Of a stretch of 64,000 bases of DNA, positions 51,448 through 60,739 are shown piece after piece. Each line of letters starts with the position of its first letter. The first letter of the stretch is position 1. Below the pieces are notes generated by a model, which saw nothing but the letters and a program-made list of their open reading frames with translations, did not search any database and had not been told where the DNA came from. Source of the DNA: Gp13-AA77 sp035946735 (GTDB lineage Bacteria > Acidobacteriota > Terriglobia > UBA7540); NCBI GenBank assembly GCA_035946735.1, contig DASYYZ010000129.1, forward strand, positions 80,976 through 144,975. The letters are read 5' to 3'. Position numbers and translations under genes: made by a program.

Positions 51448-52686
51448 ATGGTGTTGAACTGTTCGAAGCGAAAGTTACTGTGGCTCGGGCTCGTGTCTCT
51501 TGTTCTGAATTCACCGTTAATGGTCGATCCCACTTTGGCGGACGATCGATTGGCGGGCATCGAAAGCGGCACACTCAACTTGGTACTGGCTAACAAGAAT
51601 GGGTTTGTTATCGCAACTGACAGCAAGGCAACAGGTAACGGCGGCCCCCCTCGTTATGACAGCCAGAAGCTCTTCAGAACCGGCCCCAAAACGGCCGTGG
51701 CGGTTGCTGGTTTGGCAGCAGTTAACCTTCCCGACCCGTTTCAATTCGAAATAGCAGCCCTTGTCCGTTCGTATTTTGGACCGAACGGCCTCTCCGACGG
51801 TCGGGGCGCTCTCGGCTCGGTTGATTTTTGGCTTACTAGCGATGTCGGTGCGGAACTCAATCGGCTCTTCAGCCTTTTCAGCGCTGACGGCTACCGCGCT
51901 GAGCCCTTCGTCGCTACTCTGGTCGGCTTTAACGATCAGAGTATTCCAGAGATTCGGGTTATTGACTTCGTGCCAGCTCGGCGAGCGCTCGGGCTACATG
52001 GAGAGCTCTTCCCCCAGTATGAGACAAGAGAGGACACGCTAACTGCGAAGTCTTTTCGCGTTGTCACCGTGGGCGTTGACACGGTCGCACGAAAGATTCT
52101 GGCTGGGGAGTTACCAACTGAGAACGAGTCGGTCCATTCCTATGTGCGTCGACTAGATCAGGGCGGTTTGGACGAGATGCCCCTGCCCGAAATGAAGTCG
52201 TTGGCGATTGCGATCTTCGACGCTACGAAGCGCGATCCACAGGCCTCACAGGTCGTCGGCGGAGATACGCAGATCGCTGTGTTTCCGACCACCGGCAAGG
52301 AAGAATGGGTTCAACAGGCTTTCCCACCCCGGCAACCGCTTTTCACGAGAACCAACTTGACGATTGGTGCTTCCCTCTCCCCTCAAAGCAAGTCGATCGT
52401 AGAAGCAGGCGGGGCAGTTGAGATGGTCTACCAGTTTGGCGGACCTTTGACGGCATTCAAAAGCATCTATGTGGCGAACGAGTTTCGCGACGAGCAAGTA
52501 ATTCTCAACGGAAATGCATTTGCTGGCAATGTCTTTCGCCATTGCAAGCTGAAGTCTCTCGCGGGCTCATTGTTTTACACAAATAACAGATGCTTGGACT
52601 CGGTGTTAGAAGTCCCCATCGACAATACGGTGAGGGACGTCGCTCTCACCGACAAGTGCGAGCCTCCGGGCAGCCGACCAGAGTAG
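51448..52686 (+). CDS. Secreted proteasome-like Ntn-hydrolase
   Basis: The 412-residue protein has a signal or anchor segment at about 10-26. It then starts a strand-rich part at ESG-TLNLVLANKNGFVIATDSK. Taking T42 as residue 1, D58 is position 17 and K74 (DSQKLF) is position 33, exactly the T1/D17/K33 active site of proteasome beta subunits. The order GT..GFVIATDSKAT..QKLF..AVAVAGLA matches the beta-fold opening. A C-terminal part of about 190 residues has no proteasome counterpart. Maturation would expose T42 after G41. This differs from Anbu, HslV and PrcB in being exported. The substrate is unknown. Confidence 0.62.
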   Translation: MVLNCSKRKLLWLGLVSLVLNSPLMVDPTLADDRLAGIESGTLNLVLANKNGFVIATDSKATGNGGPPRYDSQKLFRTGPKTAVAVAGLAAVNLPDPFQFEIAALVRSYFGPNGLSDGRGALGSVDFWLTSDVGAELNRLFSLFSADGYRAEPFVATLVGFNDQSIPEIRVIDFVPARRALGLHGELFPQYETREDTLTAKSFRVVTVGVDTVARKILAGELPTENESVHSYVRRLDQGGLDEMPLPEMKSLAIAIFDATKRDPQASQVVGGDTQIAVFPTTGKEEWVQQAFPPRQPLFTRTNLTIGASLSPQSKSIVEAGGAVEMVYQFGGPLTAFKSIYVANEFRDEQVILNGNAFAGNVFRHCKLKSLAGSLFYTNNRCLDSVLEVPIDNTVRDVALTDKCEPPGSRPE

Positions 52687-52716
52687 CATTCGGCGGCTGG
52701 GTGGTCAGGCTTGGAC

Positions 52717-54216
52717 TCAGTACAAGTTGCCTTCGCGCTTGCGACCCGTGTAGTCCACGTAGACCACCTTGATCTCGCTGTAAAAATCGATCGCAGTGGA
52801 CCCCGACTCGCGTTCGCCTAAGCCGGTGCCTTTAATCCCGCCAAAAGGTACGTGAGCTTCGCCGCCCACGGTGGGCGAATTGATGTGGACCATGCCGCAG
52901 TCCAGCCGATCGGCTGCCTGAAAGATGCGGTTGGCGTCGGAGGTGAAAATGGAGGCGGTGAGCCCATAGCGTACCCCGTTGGCGGCCGCAATCGCCTCTT
53001 CGAAGTCGCGCACGCGCACGATGGAAAGCACAGGACCGAAGATTTCCTCCTGCGCCAGACGCGATCCCGCCGGCACGTGGTCAAAGATGGTGGGTTGGAC
53101 GAAGTAACCTGTGACATCCTCACCTTGAAGCGTGTCCCCGCCGCACACCAGCAGAGCCTCCCGCTTGCCAAGTTCGAGATAGCTCACGACTTTGTCGAAC
53201 TGCTCTTTGCTCACGAGCGGTCCGAGTCCGATTCCCGGCTCGAGCGGATTGCCGGCGCGGAGCTTCGCGGCTCGTTCCGCCACCAGCGCCACAAAGCTGT
53301 CCGCTACCGACTCCACTACGATCGCGCGGCTGGTTGCCGTGCAGCGCTCGCCGGCCGATCCGAAGGCGCCTGTAGCGGTGCAGGCCGCGGCCAGCTCAAG
53401 GTCCGCGTCCTCCAGCACTACCACGGGATTCTTGCCGCCCATCTCGAGCTGCACTTTCTTCAGGTGGCGCGCGGCTTTGAGATTGATGGCGCCGCCCGCC
53501 GCGTTCGAGCCGGTGAAGCTGATGGCTACCACTGCAGGATGGTCGACGAGTTCGTCGCCGGCTTCTTCGCCGAGTCCATTGACGACGTTGAGCACGCCGG
53601 AGGGCAATCCGGCTTCGACCAGTATCGTGGTGACGGCGCGCGAGCAGAAAGGCGTCAGCTCGGAGGGCTTCCACACCACCGTGTTGCCGCAAACGAGCGC
53701 CGGCGCCAGCTTCCATAGCGGAACCGCAAAGGGAAAATTCCAGGGCGTGATCAGCCCCACCACGCCGAGCGGCTGCCGAATGGTGTAGGCCATGTTGCGC
53801 GGAAGCTCGGAAGGCAAAGTCTCGCCCTTGAGCCGCCGCGCCTCGCCGCTGATGAACTCCACCGTGTTGATGGAGCGCGTGAGCTCGCCGCGCGACTCCA
53901 CCAGCGTCTTGCCTTCTTCCCGCGTCAGCAGGCGCGCCAAATCCTCTTTGCGATATTCGAGCAGGCGCGCGGCCTTTGCCAGAATGCGTCCACGGGTGGG
54001 CGCGGGCTGCTCTCGCCAGCCCGGCAGAGCCCGCTCCGCGGCTGCGACAGCCTCGCGAACCTCCTCGCGTGTGGAAAGCGGCGTGTAACCGATCAGCTCG
54101 CGGAGATCGGCGGGGTTTCGGCGCTCCAGCGTGCGCCCCGAGCGCGACGGCGTCCATTCTCCGTTGATGTAGTTTGGGCAGATCAGTTCACGATCGATCG
54201 CCATGCTTGTGCCCAT
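52717..54216 (-). CDS. NAD(P)-dependent aldehyde dehydrogenase, KGSADH-like
   Basis: The 499-residue protein has all ALDH landmarks: N160 (LITPWNFPFA), K183 (VVWKPSE), FTGS at 234-237, general base E258 (LEMGGKNP) and nucleophile C292 (GERCTATSR), with EEIFGPVLSI near 392. ERCTATSR and FGGIKGTGLGERE are the variants seen in alpha-ketoglutarate semialdehyde and related dehydrogenases, so an aldehyde from sugar-acid or hydroxyproline breakdown is likely. The start could also be M5. The gene stands alone. Confidence 0.9.
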   Translation of the reverse strand: MGTSMAIDRELICPNYINGEWTPSRSGRTLERRNPADLRELIGYTPLSTREEVREAVAAAERALPGWREQPAPTRGRILAKAARLLEYRKEDLARLLTREEGKTLVESRGELTRSINTVEFISGEARRLKGETLPSELPRNMAYTIRQPLGVVGLITPWNFPFAVPLWKLAPALVCGNTVVWKPSELTPFCSRAVTTILVEAGLPSGVLNVVNGLGEEAGDELVDHPAVVAISFTGSNAAGGAINLKAARHLKKVQLEMGGKNPVVVLEDADLELAAACTATGAFGSAGERCTATSRAIVVESVADSFVALVAERAAKLRAGNPLEPGIGLGPLVSKEQFDKVVSYLELGKREALLVCGGDTLQGEDVTGYFVQPTIFDHVPAGSRLAQEEIFGPVLSIVRVRDFEEAIAAANGVRYGLTASIFTSDANRIFQAADRLDCGMVHINSPTVGGEAHVPFGGIKGTGLGERESGSTAIDFYSEIKVVYVDYTGRKREGNLY

Positions 54217-54313
54217 TGAAGAGCCTCCCTAGGATGCAGCGTCTCGAAAAAGCGCCGCGGGCCCTATCATAACGTAGCGTCCGGGGTCGCTCAATTTCTT
54301 GCGAAGCCCGCTG

Positions 54314-55753
54314 TCAGCTATGAGATGTCAACAGAGTGTCCTCAGCTTGCCGGCTGCTGGTGGCTGAGCGCTGACAGGGTTTGTCCGACGGCAGCCGGCC
54401 GAAGTCTTCCAGGATCGATTCCAGCACGGGCAGCATTGACCCCGCCTGTTTTGTGCGGATAAGGAAATTCCAGAGAAACTCGAATTTCTTCCAGCCCGCC
54501 GCATAGGCAAAATGGCGAAGACCTGCGGCCCATTCCGGCTTCGACCGCGCGCCTTTGAGGATCGATCCCCACCGGTAGAAGTTCCGGTAAGCCCGCCAGT
54601 ACCCTGCCTCCAGTGCCTCCGGACTCAGCCTGGACGGCGCAAAAACGCAGTGGCGCGCGTCATAGAGATCCCAGCGCCGGTGAAGAATTCTGCCCTGAGC
54701 CTGCATGCGACTGTGCAGAGCCGTGTCCGGGTAAGGCGTGAGGATATGGAACGTTGCCGTCTCGATGCCTTGCTCGACGGCCCAATCGACCGTGTGATCG
54801 AATACGGTGTCATCGTCCTCGTCCATGCCGAAGACAAAGCTGCCGTTGACCATGACGCCGAGATTGTGCAGGCGGCGGATGGCAGCGCCGTAGTCCCGAC
54901 GCAGGTTCTGAAACTTGCGCTGTCCCTTCAAGTTGGCCGCGTTAGTGGTCTCGAAGCCCACAAACAGGCTGCGCAAACCGCAGGCAGCTGCCTTTTCGAG
55001 GATGTTCGGCGTCAGGATTGAATTCACGGTCCCTGCCGCCTGCCACAAGCGGCCCATCCCGCGCATCCCGTCGAACAGCGCCGAAGCAAACCTCGAATTG
55101 CCGAACAAGTGGTCGTCCAGGAAGTAGAGATGGCGTCCCGGAAGCCGGTCAATCTCGGCGAGAGCGCGATCCACGGTTTGAGTGTAGAAAGACCTGCCGC
55201 CCTTGAAGAATGCTTCTTTGTAGCAGAAGTCGCAGACGTGCGGGCAGCCGCGCGACACCACGATTGAGTTCGGCACCAGGTACAAGCGTCGCTTGATCAA
55301 ATCGCGACGAATGGGCGGCAGGGCGTCCAGCGTGCGGGTGCGGGATGCGTAGCGTCTCGCCGGCGTTCCAGCGCGGAAATCGCGCAGGAACTGCGGCCAG
55401 GTGTCCTCGCCGGGGCCGAGAAAAATAGCGTCGGCGTGCGCTGCGGCCTCTTCGGGCAGAGAAGTAACGTGCAGGCCGCCCAAGGCGACAAAGCATCCGC
55501 GCCGCCGGTAGTGGTCGGCGATCTCGTAGGACCGGGAGGCCGAGGTGATGTACACCTGAATGACGACGAGATCCGGACTGTCGCCGGGATCAAGTCGCTC
55601 CACGTGCTCGTCCGTGAGCGTCACCTGATCGTCGGGATCAAAGTACGCGGCCAGCGTGGCGAGTCCAAGCGGGGGAAACAGGGAATACTTGATGGGCCGG
55701 AAGAGCGGGCTGGTGGCTTCGGTGAGTGCAGGAAGAATCATTTTGACTCTCAT
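54314..55753 (-). CDS. Unlinked B12-binding-type radical SAM protein
   Basis: The 479-residue protein has an N-terminal Rossmann part (FPPLGLATLAAYF, VVIQVYITSASRSYEIADHY, VALGGLHVTSLPEEAAAHAD) and the cluster motif SRGCPHVCDFCYKE (C170, C174, C177). DDHLFGNSRFASALF, LRSLFVGFETTNAANL, NGSFVFGMDEDDDTVFD and a helical DUF4070-like end (WRAYRNFYRWGSILKG) follow. This plan is typical of lipid- or hopanoid-related B12 radical SAM enzymes. It lies 17 kb from the operon with four relatives and is not clearly a close paralogue of any of them. Confidence 0.84.
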   Translation of the reverse strand: MRVKMILPALTEATSPLFRPIKYSLFPPLGLATLAAYFDPDDQVTLTDEHVERLDPGDSPDLVVIQVYITSASRSYEIADHYRRRGCFVALGGLHVTSLPEEAAAHADAIFLGPGEDTWPQFLRDFRAGTPARRYASRTRTLDALPPIRRDLIKRRLYLVPNSIVVSRGCPHVCDFCYKEAFFKGGRSFYTQTVDRALAEIDRLPGRHLYFLDDHLFGNSRFASALFDGMRGMGRLWQAAGTVNSILTPNILEKAAACGLRSLFVGFETTNAANLKGQRKFQNLRRDYGAAIRRLHNLGVMVNGSFVFGMDEDDDTVFDHTVDWAVEQGIETATFHILTPYPDTALHSRMQAQGRILHRRWDLYDARHCVFAPSRLSPEALEAGYWRAYRNFYRWGSILKGARSKPEWAAGLRHFAYAAGWKKFEFLWNFLIRTKQAGSMLPVLESILEDFGRLPSDKPCQRSATSSRQAEDTLLTSHS

Positions 55754-55825
55754 GGCGACAATCAGTATTCCTCATTTACTTTGTGATGTAAAGTAGTCTG
55801 TAGCGCCGATTAAGAAATCTGGTGA

Positions 55826-55855
55826 TTGATTTGGTCCTTGTGGCGCCTGTATCAT
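55826..55855 (+). promoter_or_regulatory. Promoter upstream of the secreted gene at 55933
   Basis: TTGATT (55826-55831) and TATCAT (55850-55855) are separated by 18 bases. The match is four and five of six. The predicted start is near 55862, giving a leader of about 70 bases that ends in AAGGAGGA. Confidence 0.4.
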
Positions 55856-55932
55856 GTGACCAATAATTCAAGGGTAGAAGGGACTGAAGGGACGAACGCC
55901 GGGGCCGCCTCGGCGTCAACTAAGGAGGAGTC

Positions 55933-57144
55933 GTGCGACGAATTGCACTGGCACTTATCGTGATTGTTGGCGCAGGCCGTAATTTCGTCTGGGCCCAAAG
56001 CGGCACTTGCAGCGGAATCAGCCTCGGTCAGGAAGCAAGTCTCAACGGATTCATACCGTTTCCGCCGGATAACCTTTGGAACACGAATATCTTCAGCATG
56101 CCCGTGGATCCTAACTCGGCCAACTACATCAATTACATCGGCTCGACTGCGACGCTGCATCCCGATTTCGGCGCTGGCCTTTACGCGGGCCAATCAATCG
56201 GGATTCCTTACCAGGTCGTTGCCCAGACGCAGCCCTTTGTCACGATCAAATTGGGCGCTTACGCGAGCGAGAGCGATCCAGGCCCCATGCCGGTTCCTGC
56301 CAACGCTATGATCGAAGGCTTTCCGAAGCCCGACAACGGTGATCGTCACGTGCTGGTGGTGGAACAGACGGGCTGCTGGCTCTACGAGCTCTACCATGCT
56401 CACAAGCTCAGCGGCGGAAGCTGGAGCGGCGACTCAACCGCAGTCTGGGACATGACCATTGACGAACAGCGGCCGTACACCTGGACCTCGGCGGATGCTG
56501 CCGGACTGCCGATTTTCGTGGGTCTGGCGCGCTACGACGAGGTCGCGGCCGGCGCCATCAATCATGCGCTGCGCTTCACGATTCCCACCACCCAGGAAGC
56601 GTTTGTGCTGCCGGCCACTCACTGGGCTTCGAGCGTGACCGACCCCAATGCGCCGCCCATGGGCACTCGACTGCGCCTCAAGGCGAGCTTCGACATCAGC
56701 GGATTCCCGGCCGGCGACCAGGTGATTCTGACCGCGCTCAAGCAGTACGGCATGATTGTCGCTGACAACGGCAGCGCAATGTACGTCACCGGAACGACGG
56801 ACAACCGCTGGAACAATAACGAGCTCGGCGAACTGAAGACCCTGACCGCCTCCGATTTCGAGGTAGTCCAGCTTGGAACGATCTATACGCCGGCAAACGT
56901 TCCAACAGGTCCGTCGCCCACGATCAGCAGCTTCACGGCGAGTCCGAATCCAGTGAATCCGGGCACCCCGGTCACCTTGAGTTGGATCGCAACAAATGCC
57001 ACTTACAACATCATCTCGCCCGCCGTTGGGCCCGTGCGAGGTGCAAGCATCGTGGTGACCCCGAACGCGACCACCACTTATACGCTCTACTCCACGAATC
57101 AGTACGGCCGCACTACTGAGTCGGTCAAGGTGAGCGTAAACTGA
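55933..57144 (+). CDS. Secreted protein of unknown function with Ig-like end
   Basis: The GTG at 55933 is preceded by AAGGAGGA at ideal distance. The 403-residue product has a signal peptide ending VWAQS. Residues ~35-325 form a conserved domain I know only as an uncharacterised soil-bacterial family: FPPDNLWNTNIFSMPVDPNS, PDFGAGLYAGQSIGIPYQVV, ESDPGPMPVPANAMIEG, GDRHVLVVEQTGCWLYELY, ADAAGLPIFVGLARYDEV, MGTRLRLKASFDISGF and YGMIVADNGSAMYVTG. The last 85 residues are a bacterial Ig-like domain (ISSFTASPNPVNPGTPVTLS). Function unknown. Confidence 0.8.
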   Translation: MRRIALALIVIVGAGRNFVWAQSGTCSGISLGQEASLNGFIPFPPDNLWNTNIFSMPVDPNSANYINYIGSTATLHPDFGAGLYAGQSIGIPYQVVAQTQPFVTIKLGAYASESDPGPMPVPANAMIEGFPKPDNGDRHVLVVEQTGCWLYELYHAHKLSGGSWSGDSTAVWDMTIDEQRPYTWTSADAAGLPIFVGLARYDEVAAGAINHALRFTIPTTQEAFVLPATHWASSVTDPNAPPMGTRLRLKASFDISGFPAGDQVILTALKQYGMIVADNGSAMYVTGTTDNRWNNNELGELKTLTASDFEVVQLGTIYTPANVPTGPSPTISSFTASPNPVNPGTPVTLSWIATNATYNIISPAVGPVRGASIVVTPNATTTYTLYSTNQYGRTTESVKVSVN

Positions 57145-57262
57145 GGCGACCCGAGGCTGCGTTTTCTGTGCGACAGCGCGGGTTATCCAACCAACTGCCC
57201 AGGTCAGTCAACTGGCGCTGGTCATGCTTCTCCACGATAATGGAAAAGGCGGAGGAATCGTT

Positions 57263-58375
57263 ATGAGTCGCAATCTTGTTCTGCGTCCTGAACGCCCGGA
57301 TCCCGACGCGTTGCTGCGCCAGGTGCAGGCTCAGGAGAAGCGGGAAAAGCGGGGAAAGCTGAAGGTGTTTCTCGGCTATGCCTCGGGCGTCGGAAAGTCC
57401 CTGCGAATGTTCGACGAAGGCCGGCGGCGCCGCGAGCGAGGCCAGGACGTCGTAGTGGGCGCGACTCAAGCGGAGTCCACGGCCGAGGTGCAGGCTCTGA
57501 TTGCCAAGCTGGAAATAATCCCCTTGCGCGTGGTGGAGGGCGTACCGGTGATGGACGTCGAGGCGATCCTGCTGCGCAGCCCCGCCGTGTGCCTGGTGGA
57601 TGGCCTCGCCCATGATAATCCGCCCGGCAGCGGCAACGCTCATCGCTGGCAGGACGTGGAGCAACTGCTGGAGGCCGGAATCTCCGTGATCGCGAGCGTC
57701 AACCTGCAATATATCGACGAAGAGCGCGAACGGGTAGCGAGGATCCGCGGCAAAGAGGTGCAGGAAAGCGTCCCTATGGCTTTGATCAAGAGCGCCGAGG
57801 AAATAGAAATTGTCGACGCTTCCGAAGAAGCTTGCCTCCAGTTGGAGCACAATGGCCGGGGTGGCGCTGGTGACCGCATGCACCGCCAACAAACCCTCGC
57901 GCAATTACGCGAGATCGCGCTCCTGCTGGCCGCAACCGTGGTGGATCATCAACTGGAGCGCTACCTGCAAGAGCACGGCATTGAGCAGCTCTGGAGCGCG
58001 CACGAGCGGTTCCTGGTGTGGTTAACGCCGTACGCCGACGCCGCGCGTATGCTGGCGAGCGGACGCCGCAACGCCCATCGGTTTCACGGCGAGCTCATCG
58101 CCGCTTACCTTGCCCGGCCGGACATGACGTCCGGCGAGAAGGCAGTGCTGGAGCGTAACCTCACGCTGGCGCGCCAGGCCGGGGCCACGCTTGAGGCGCT
58201 GGACGGCGAGGATCCGGCAGACACCGTCCTGGACTTTGCGCGACATCGCGGCGTCACCCAGATTTTCGCAGCGCATCGAGGCAGCCAGAACTGGTGGGAG
58301 CGCGTATTTGGCGACGCGGTGGACCGCCTCATTCGTGACGCCGAAGGCATCGACGTCCGCGTTTTCCCGCAGTAA
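57263..58375 (+). CDS. KdpD-sensor-like protein without kinase, first copy
   Basis: I chose the ATG at 57263 with GGAGGA 6-7 bases upstream (370 residues). The KdpD sensor domain spans about 25-230: Walker A-like VFLGYASGVGKS, VVVGATQAES and CLVDGLAHDNPPGSGNAHRW. In it the usual DELAHTN reads DGLAHDN. A Usp-like domain follows from about 235. It ends there: no membrane helices, HisKA or ATPase domain follow. No kdpFABC genes are visible. It may sense K+ or nucleotides, or act as a stress protein. Confidence 0.83.
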   Translation: MSRNLVLRPERPDPDALLRQVQAQEKREKRGKLKVFLGYASGVGKSLRMFDEGRRRRERGQDVVVGATQAESTAEVQALIAKLEIIPLRVVEGVPVMDVEAILLRSPAVCLVDGLAHDNPPGSGNAHRWQDVEQLLEAGISVIASVNLQYIDEERERVARIRGKEVQESVPMALIKSAEEIEIVDASEEACLQLEHNGRGGAGDRMHRQQTLAQLREIALLLAATVVDHQLERYLQEHGIEQLWSAHERFLVWLTPYADAARMLASGRRNAHRFHGELIAAYLARPDMTSGEKAVLERNLTLARQAGATLEALDGEDPADTVLDFARHRGVTQIFAAHRGSQNWWERVFGDAVDRLIRDAEGIDVRVFPQ

Positions 58376-58427
58376 ATCCCAAGCCGGCCCGGCCCACGAT
58401 GTGAACAAGGCCCCGGAGGGGCACTTC

Positions 58428-59582
58428 ATGGCGGAGATCCTCCCGCGAGGACGGCTAAAGATTCTCCTCGGCTATGCCGCTGGAGTTGGCAAGACCTACA
58501 AGATGCTGGAGGAGGCGCACGAGCTGAAAGACCAGGGCGTGGATGTGGTAGTGGGCTACTTCGAACCGCACGGCCGCCGGGACACGATGGCGCGCGGGGA
58601 AGGTCTGGAGGTGATTCCACGACGGCAGATCGAGTATCGCGGGGTGCGCTTTGAGGAGATGGATACCGATGCCATCCTGCGCCGGCATCCGGCGAGCTGC
58701 GCAGTGGACGAGTTCGCGCACACGAATGTACCCGGCTCCGAGCGGGGCAAACGCTGGGAAGATGTGCACGTGATCCTGGCCGCCGGAATTGACGTATTGA
58801 CCACCGTGAATGTGCAACATCTGGAGAGTCTGAACGATCAGGTGTGGCAGTTCGCGGGTATTCGCGTGCGCGAGACCATTCCGGACTGGGTGGTGCGACA
58901 GGCCGATGAAGTTGTGGCCATTGACGTGCCCCCGGATGCACTCCTGAACCGGCTCAAACGCGGCGCAGTCTACTCTCCCGAAAAGGCGCGCCTGGCCACC
59001 CAGAACTTCTTCAAAGAGTCCACCCTGGTGGCGCTCCGCGAGCTGGCGCTTCGCCAGACCGCGCAGGAAGTTGACGTCCGCTACGCACCCCAGGACGGCG
59101 AGCCACCGGCTGTGTCGGAGCCGGCCAGCGAGGGCGCACCCCTCGCGCTCGAGACGGAGACGCAGGACAAAATCCTGATCGCGGTAACCCCCGAACCCGC
59201 CAGCGCCGCGCTGATCCGCCGGGGAAAACGCGTGGCGGACTACTTGCGCGCCGATTGTTTCGTGGCGTTTGTTCACGAGCGCGCCGACCTTGCCGGTCTC
59301 GAGCCGGAGGAGCGGCTCGCCATCGAGAGCCACCTGAACTTTGCCCGCAGCCTGCACATCGAAACTCGCATCCTGGAGGGCACAAATGTGGCCCAGGCGC
59401 TGGTTGATTTTGCCCGCCTCAATCGCGTAACCCAAATCTTCTTGGCACGGCCGCGGAAGCATCCGCGCCTGGCGCTGATGCGGCAAAGTCTGGTGCAGCA
59501 GGTGGTCCACCTCGCAGGAGACATGCAGGTGACCATCGTCGCCGACCACCGCCGGCCCCCGGACGCCGCCCCTAGCGGATGA
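58428..59582 (+). CDS. KdpD-sensor-like protein without kinase, second copy
   Basis: I chose the ATG at 58428 with GGAGGGG upstream; the frame is open to 58191, but inside the preceding gene. The 384 residues keep a fuller KdpD sensor than the first copy: ILLGYAAGVGKTYKMLEEA (about 13-31), VVVGYFEPHGR, CAVDEFAHTNVPGSERGKRW and IDVLTTVNVQHLESLNDQ. A Usp domain follows (DKILIAVTPEPASAALIRRG, VTQIFLARPRKHPRLAL). It also stops before any kinase part. The two copies lie 52 bases apart and probably form a co-transcribed pair. Confidence 0.85.
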   Translation: MAEILPRGRLKILLGYAAGVGKTYKMLEEAHELKDQGVDVVVGYFEPHGRRDTMARGEGLEVIPRRQIEYRGVRFEEMDTDAILRRHPASCAVDEFAHTNVPGSERGKRWEDVHVILAAGIDVLTTVNVQHLESLNDQVWQFAGIRVRETIPDWVVRQADEVVAIDVPPDALLNRLKRGAVYSPEKARLATQNFFKESTLVALRELALRQTAQEVDVRYAPQDGEPPAVSEPASEGAPLALETETQDKILIAVTPEPASAALIRRGKRVADYLRADCFVAFVHERADLAGLEPEERLAIESHLNFARSLHIETRILEGTNVAQALVDFARLNRVTQIFLARPRKHPRLALMRQSLVQQVVHLAGDMQVTIVADHRRPPDAAPSG

Positions 59583-59694
59583 CATCGAGGGCTGGCTTTT
59601 CCCTAGCCTCGCTGTAGAGAAAACGTCATGTTGGAGGTGGACAGACTGACTCTCGTCTGACCTTACCGTAGGGTTTCCATCCAACGCCGAAAGG

Positions 59695-60510
59695 TTAGAT
59701 TTGCGAATAAGGCGTAGGACTGAGGATCACATTCGTAATGCTGCTGACAATCTCCTCGAAGGCGTATCGCTGAGAACCGGAAAGCTTCTTCCATTCCGGC
59801 AAAGACCCGAAGGTTGACCATAACTTTTCACGCTGGCCAAGATCGTCGAACTCCAACATGTAAGTGAGGTTCGGCAGACGCGAACCGACCAGCGTGTCGC
59901 CATAAAAGACGGACCGGAAGCCGGCGCTGCGAAAGACCTCGAATTCGCCGCTGTTGAACATCTCCACTTTTCGCACGTGGTCGCGGTCGCTGGGGCTTTC
60001 ATAAGTGCGAAGCTCGAAGACGCGCGGGCGGCTCAACGTTGATGCGGGCACCTGAATTTTGGGCCAGCCCTCAAAGGCGATCATCAACGAACTCTCCATG
60101 CGGATATAAGCCGGACTCGTGGCGGGAGCTTCCAGGAAGGCGGCGCCGGCCTTGGCGTAGTCCTGGTCCGCCATCAGGCGCGAGTCCAGCAGCGCCAGCG
60201 TTTCGAGAGAGGTGCTGGGCAAAAGAACGTAGAGCGACGGGCTATTCGGACCGACGACAGCGCTGAAAATGCCGACAGGCCGGATGCCCAGCCGGTTAGC
60301 TGCTGGGATCAAGGCTTCCTGAAAAAAGCTGTGCGCCAGCTTGACCCCGGGCCCCGTGCTCAGCTGGTAGCGCCGCAATTCGTAGTATTCGCGGCCACTC
60401 TCGGCCGGCGTCGTTTGCAGGTTGGCCGCCTCCCCGGGAAGTAGTTCTGAATTTGCGACAGCAAGTGCCGGTGCTACAAGTGACGATGCAATGAAAGCGC
60501 GCCGGTGCAT
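59695..60510 (-). CDS. NIPSNAP family protein with Tat-like signal
   Basis: The ATG at 60510 has GGAGGG five bases upstream (271 residues). It starts MHRRAFIASSLVAPALAVA, a signal peptide with an RR-x-F-I motif like a Tat leader. Two NIPSNAP-type ferredoxin-like halves follow: YYELRRYQLSTGPGVKLAHS in the first and RVFELRTYESPSDRDHVRKVEMF in the second. The family is linked to vesicle transport or small-molecule binding in eukaryotes; bacterial function is unknown. It is exported, divergent from the ABC operon, and single. Confidence 0.83.
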   Translation of the reverse strand: MHRRAFIASSLVAPALAVANSELLPGEAANLQTTPAESGREYYELRRYQLSTGPGVKLAHSFFQEALIPAANRLGIRPVGIFSAVVGPNSPSLYVLLPSTSLETLALLDSRLMADQDYAKAGAAFLEAPATSPAYIRMESSLMIAFEGWPKIQVPASTLSRPRVFELRTYESPSDRDHVRKVEMFNSGEFEVFRSAGFRSVFYGDTLVGSRLPNLTYMLEFDDLGQREKLWSTFGSLPEWKKLSGSQRYAFEEIVSSITNVILSPTPYSQI

Positions 60511-60739
60511 ACGGTCCCTCCTTCGATTGCGGATAACGGTGAGTTGGCCAAGCTGCGGGCTCATCGTGGAGTCGCAGATCGCCGCCCCGATTCGCATTAT
60601 AGCAACGTGAGCGCTCTTGCCGGTGCAAGAACCCTCGCCGCGCGCGGAAAACGGAGTCGTGGCGCCGCATCGATCTTTCGGCCACAGCGTCTATAAGTGT
60701 TAGCTTGGTTGTCGTTTCGAAGCCCGGCCCTCATCAACC

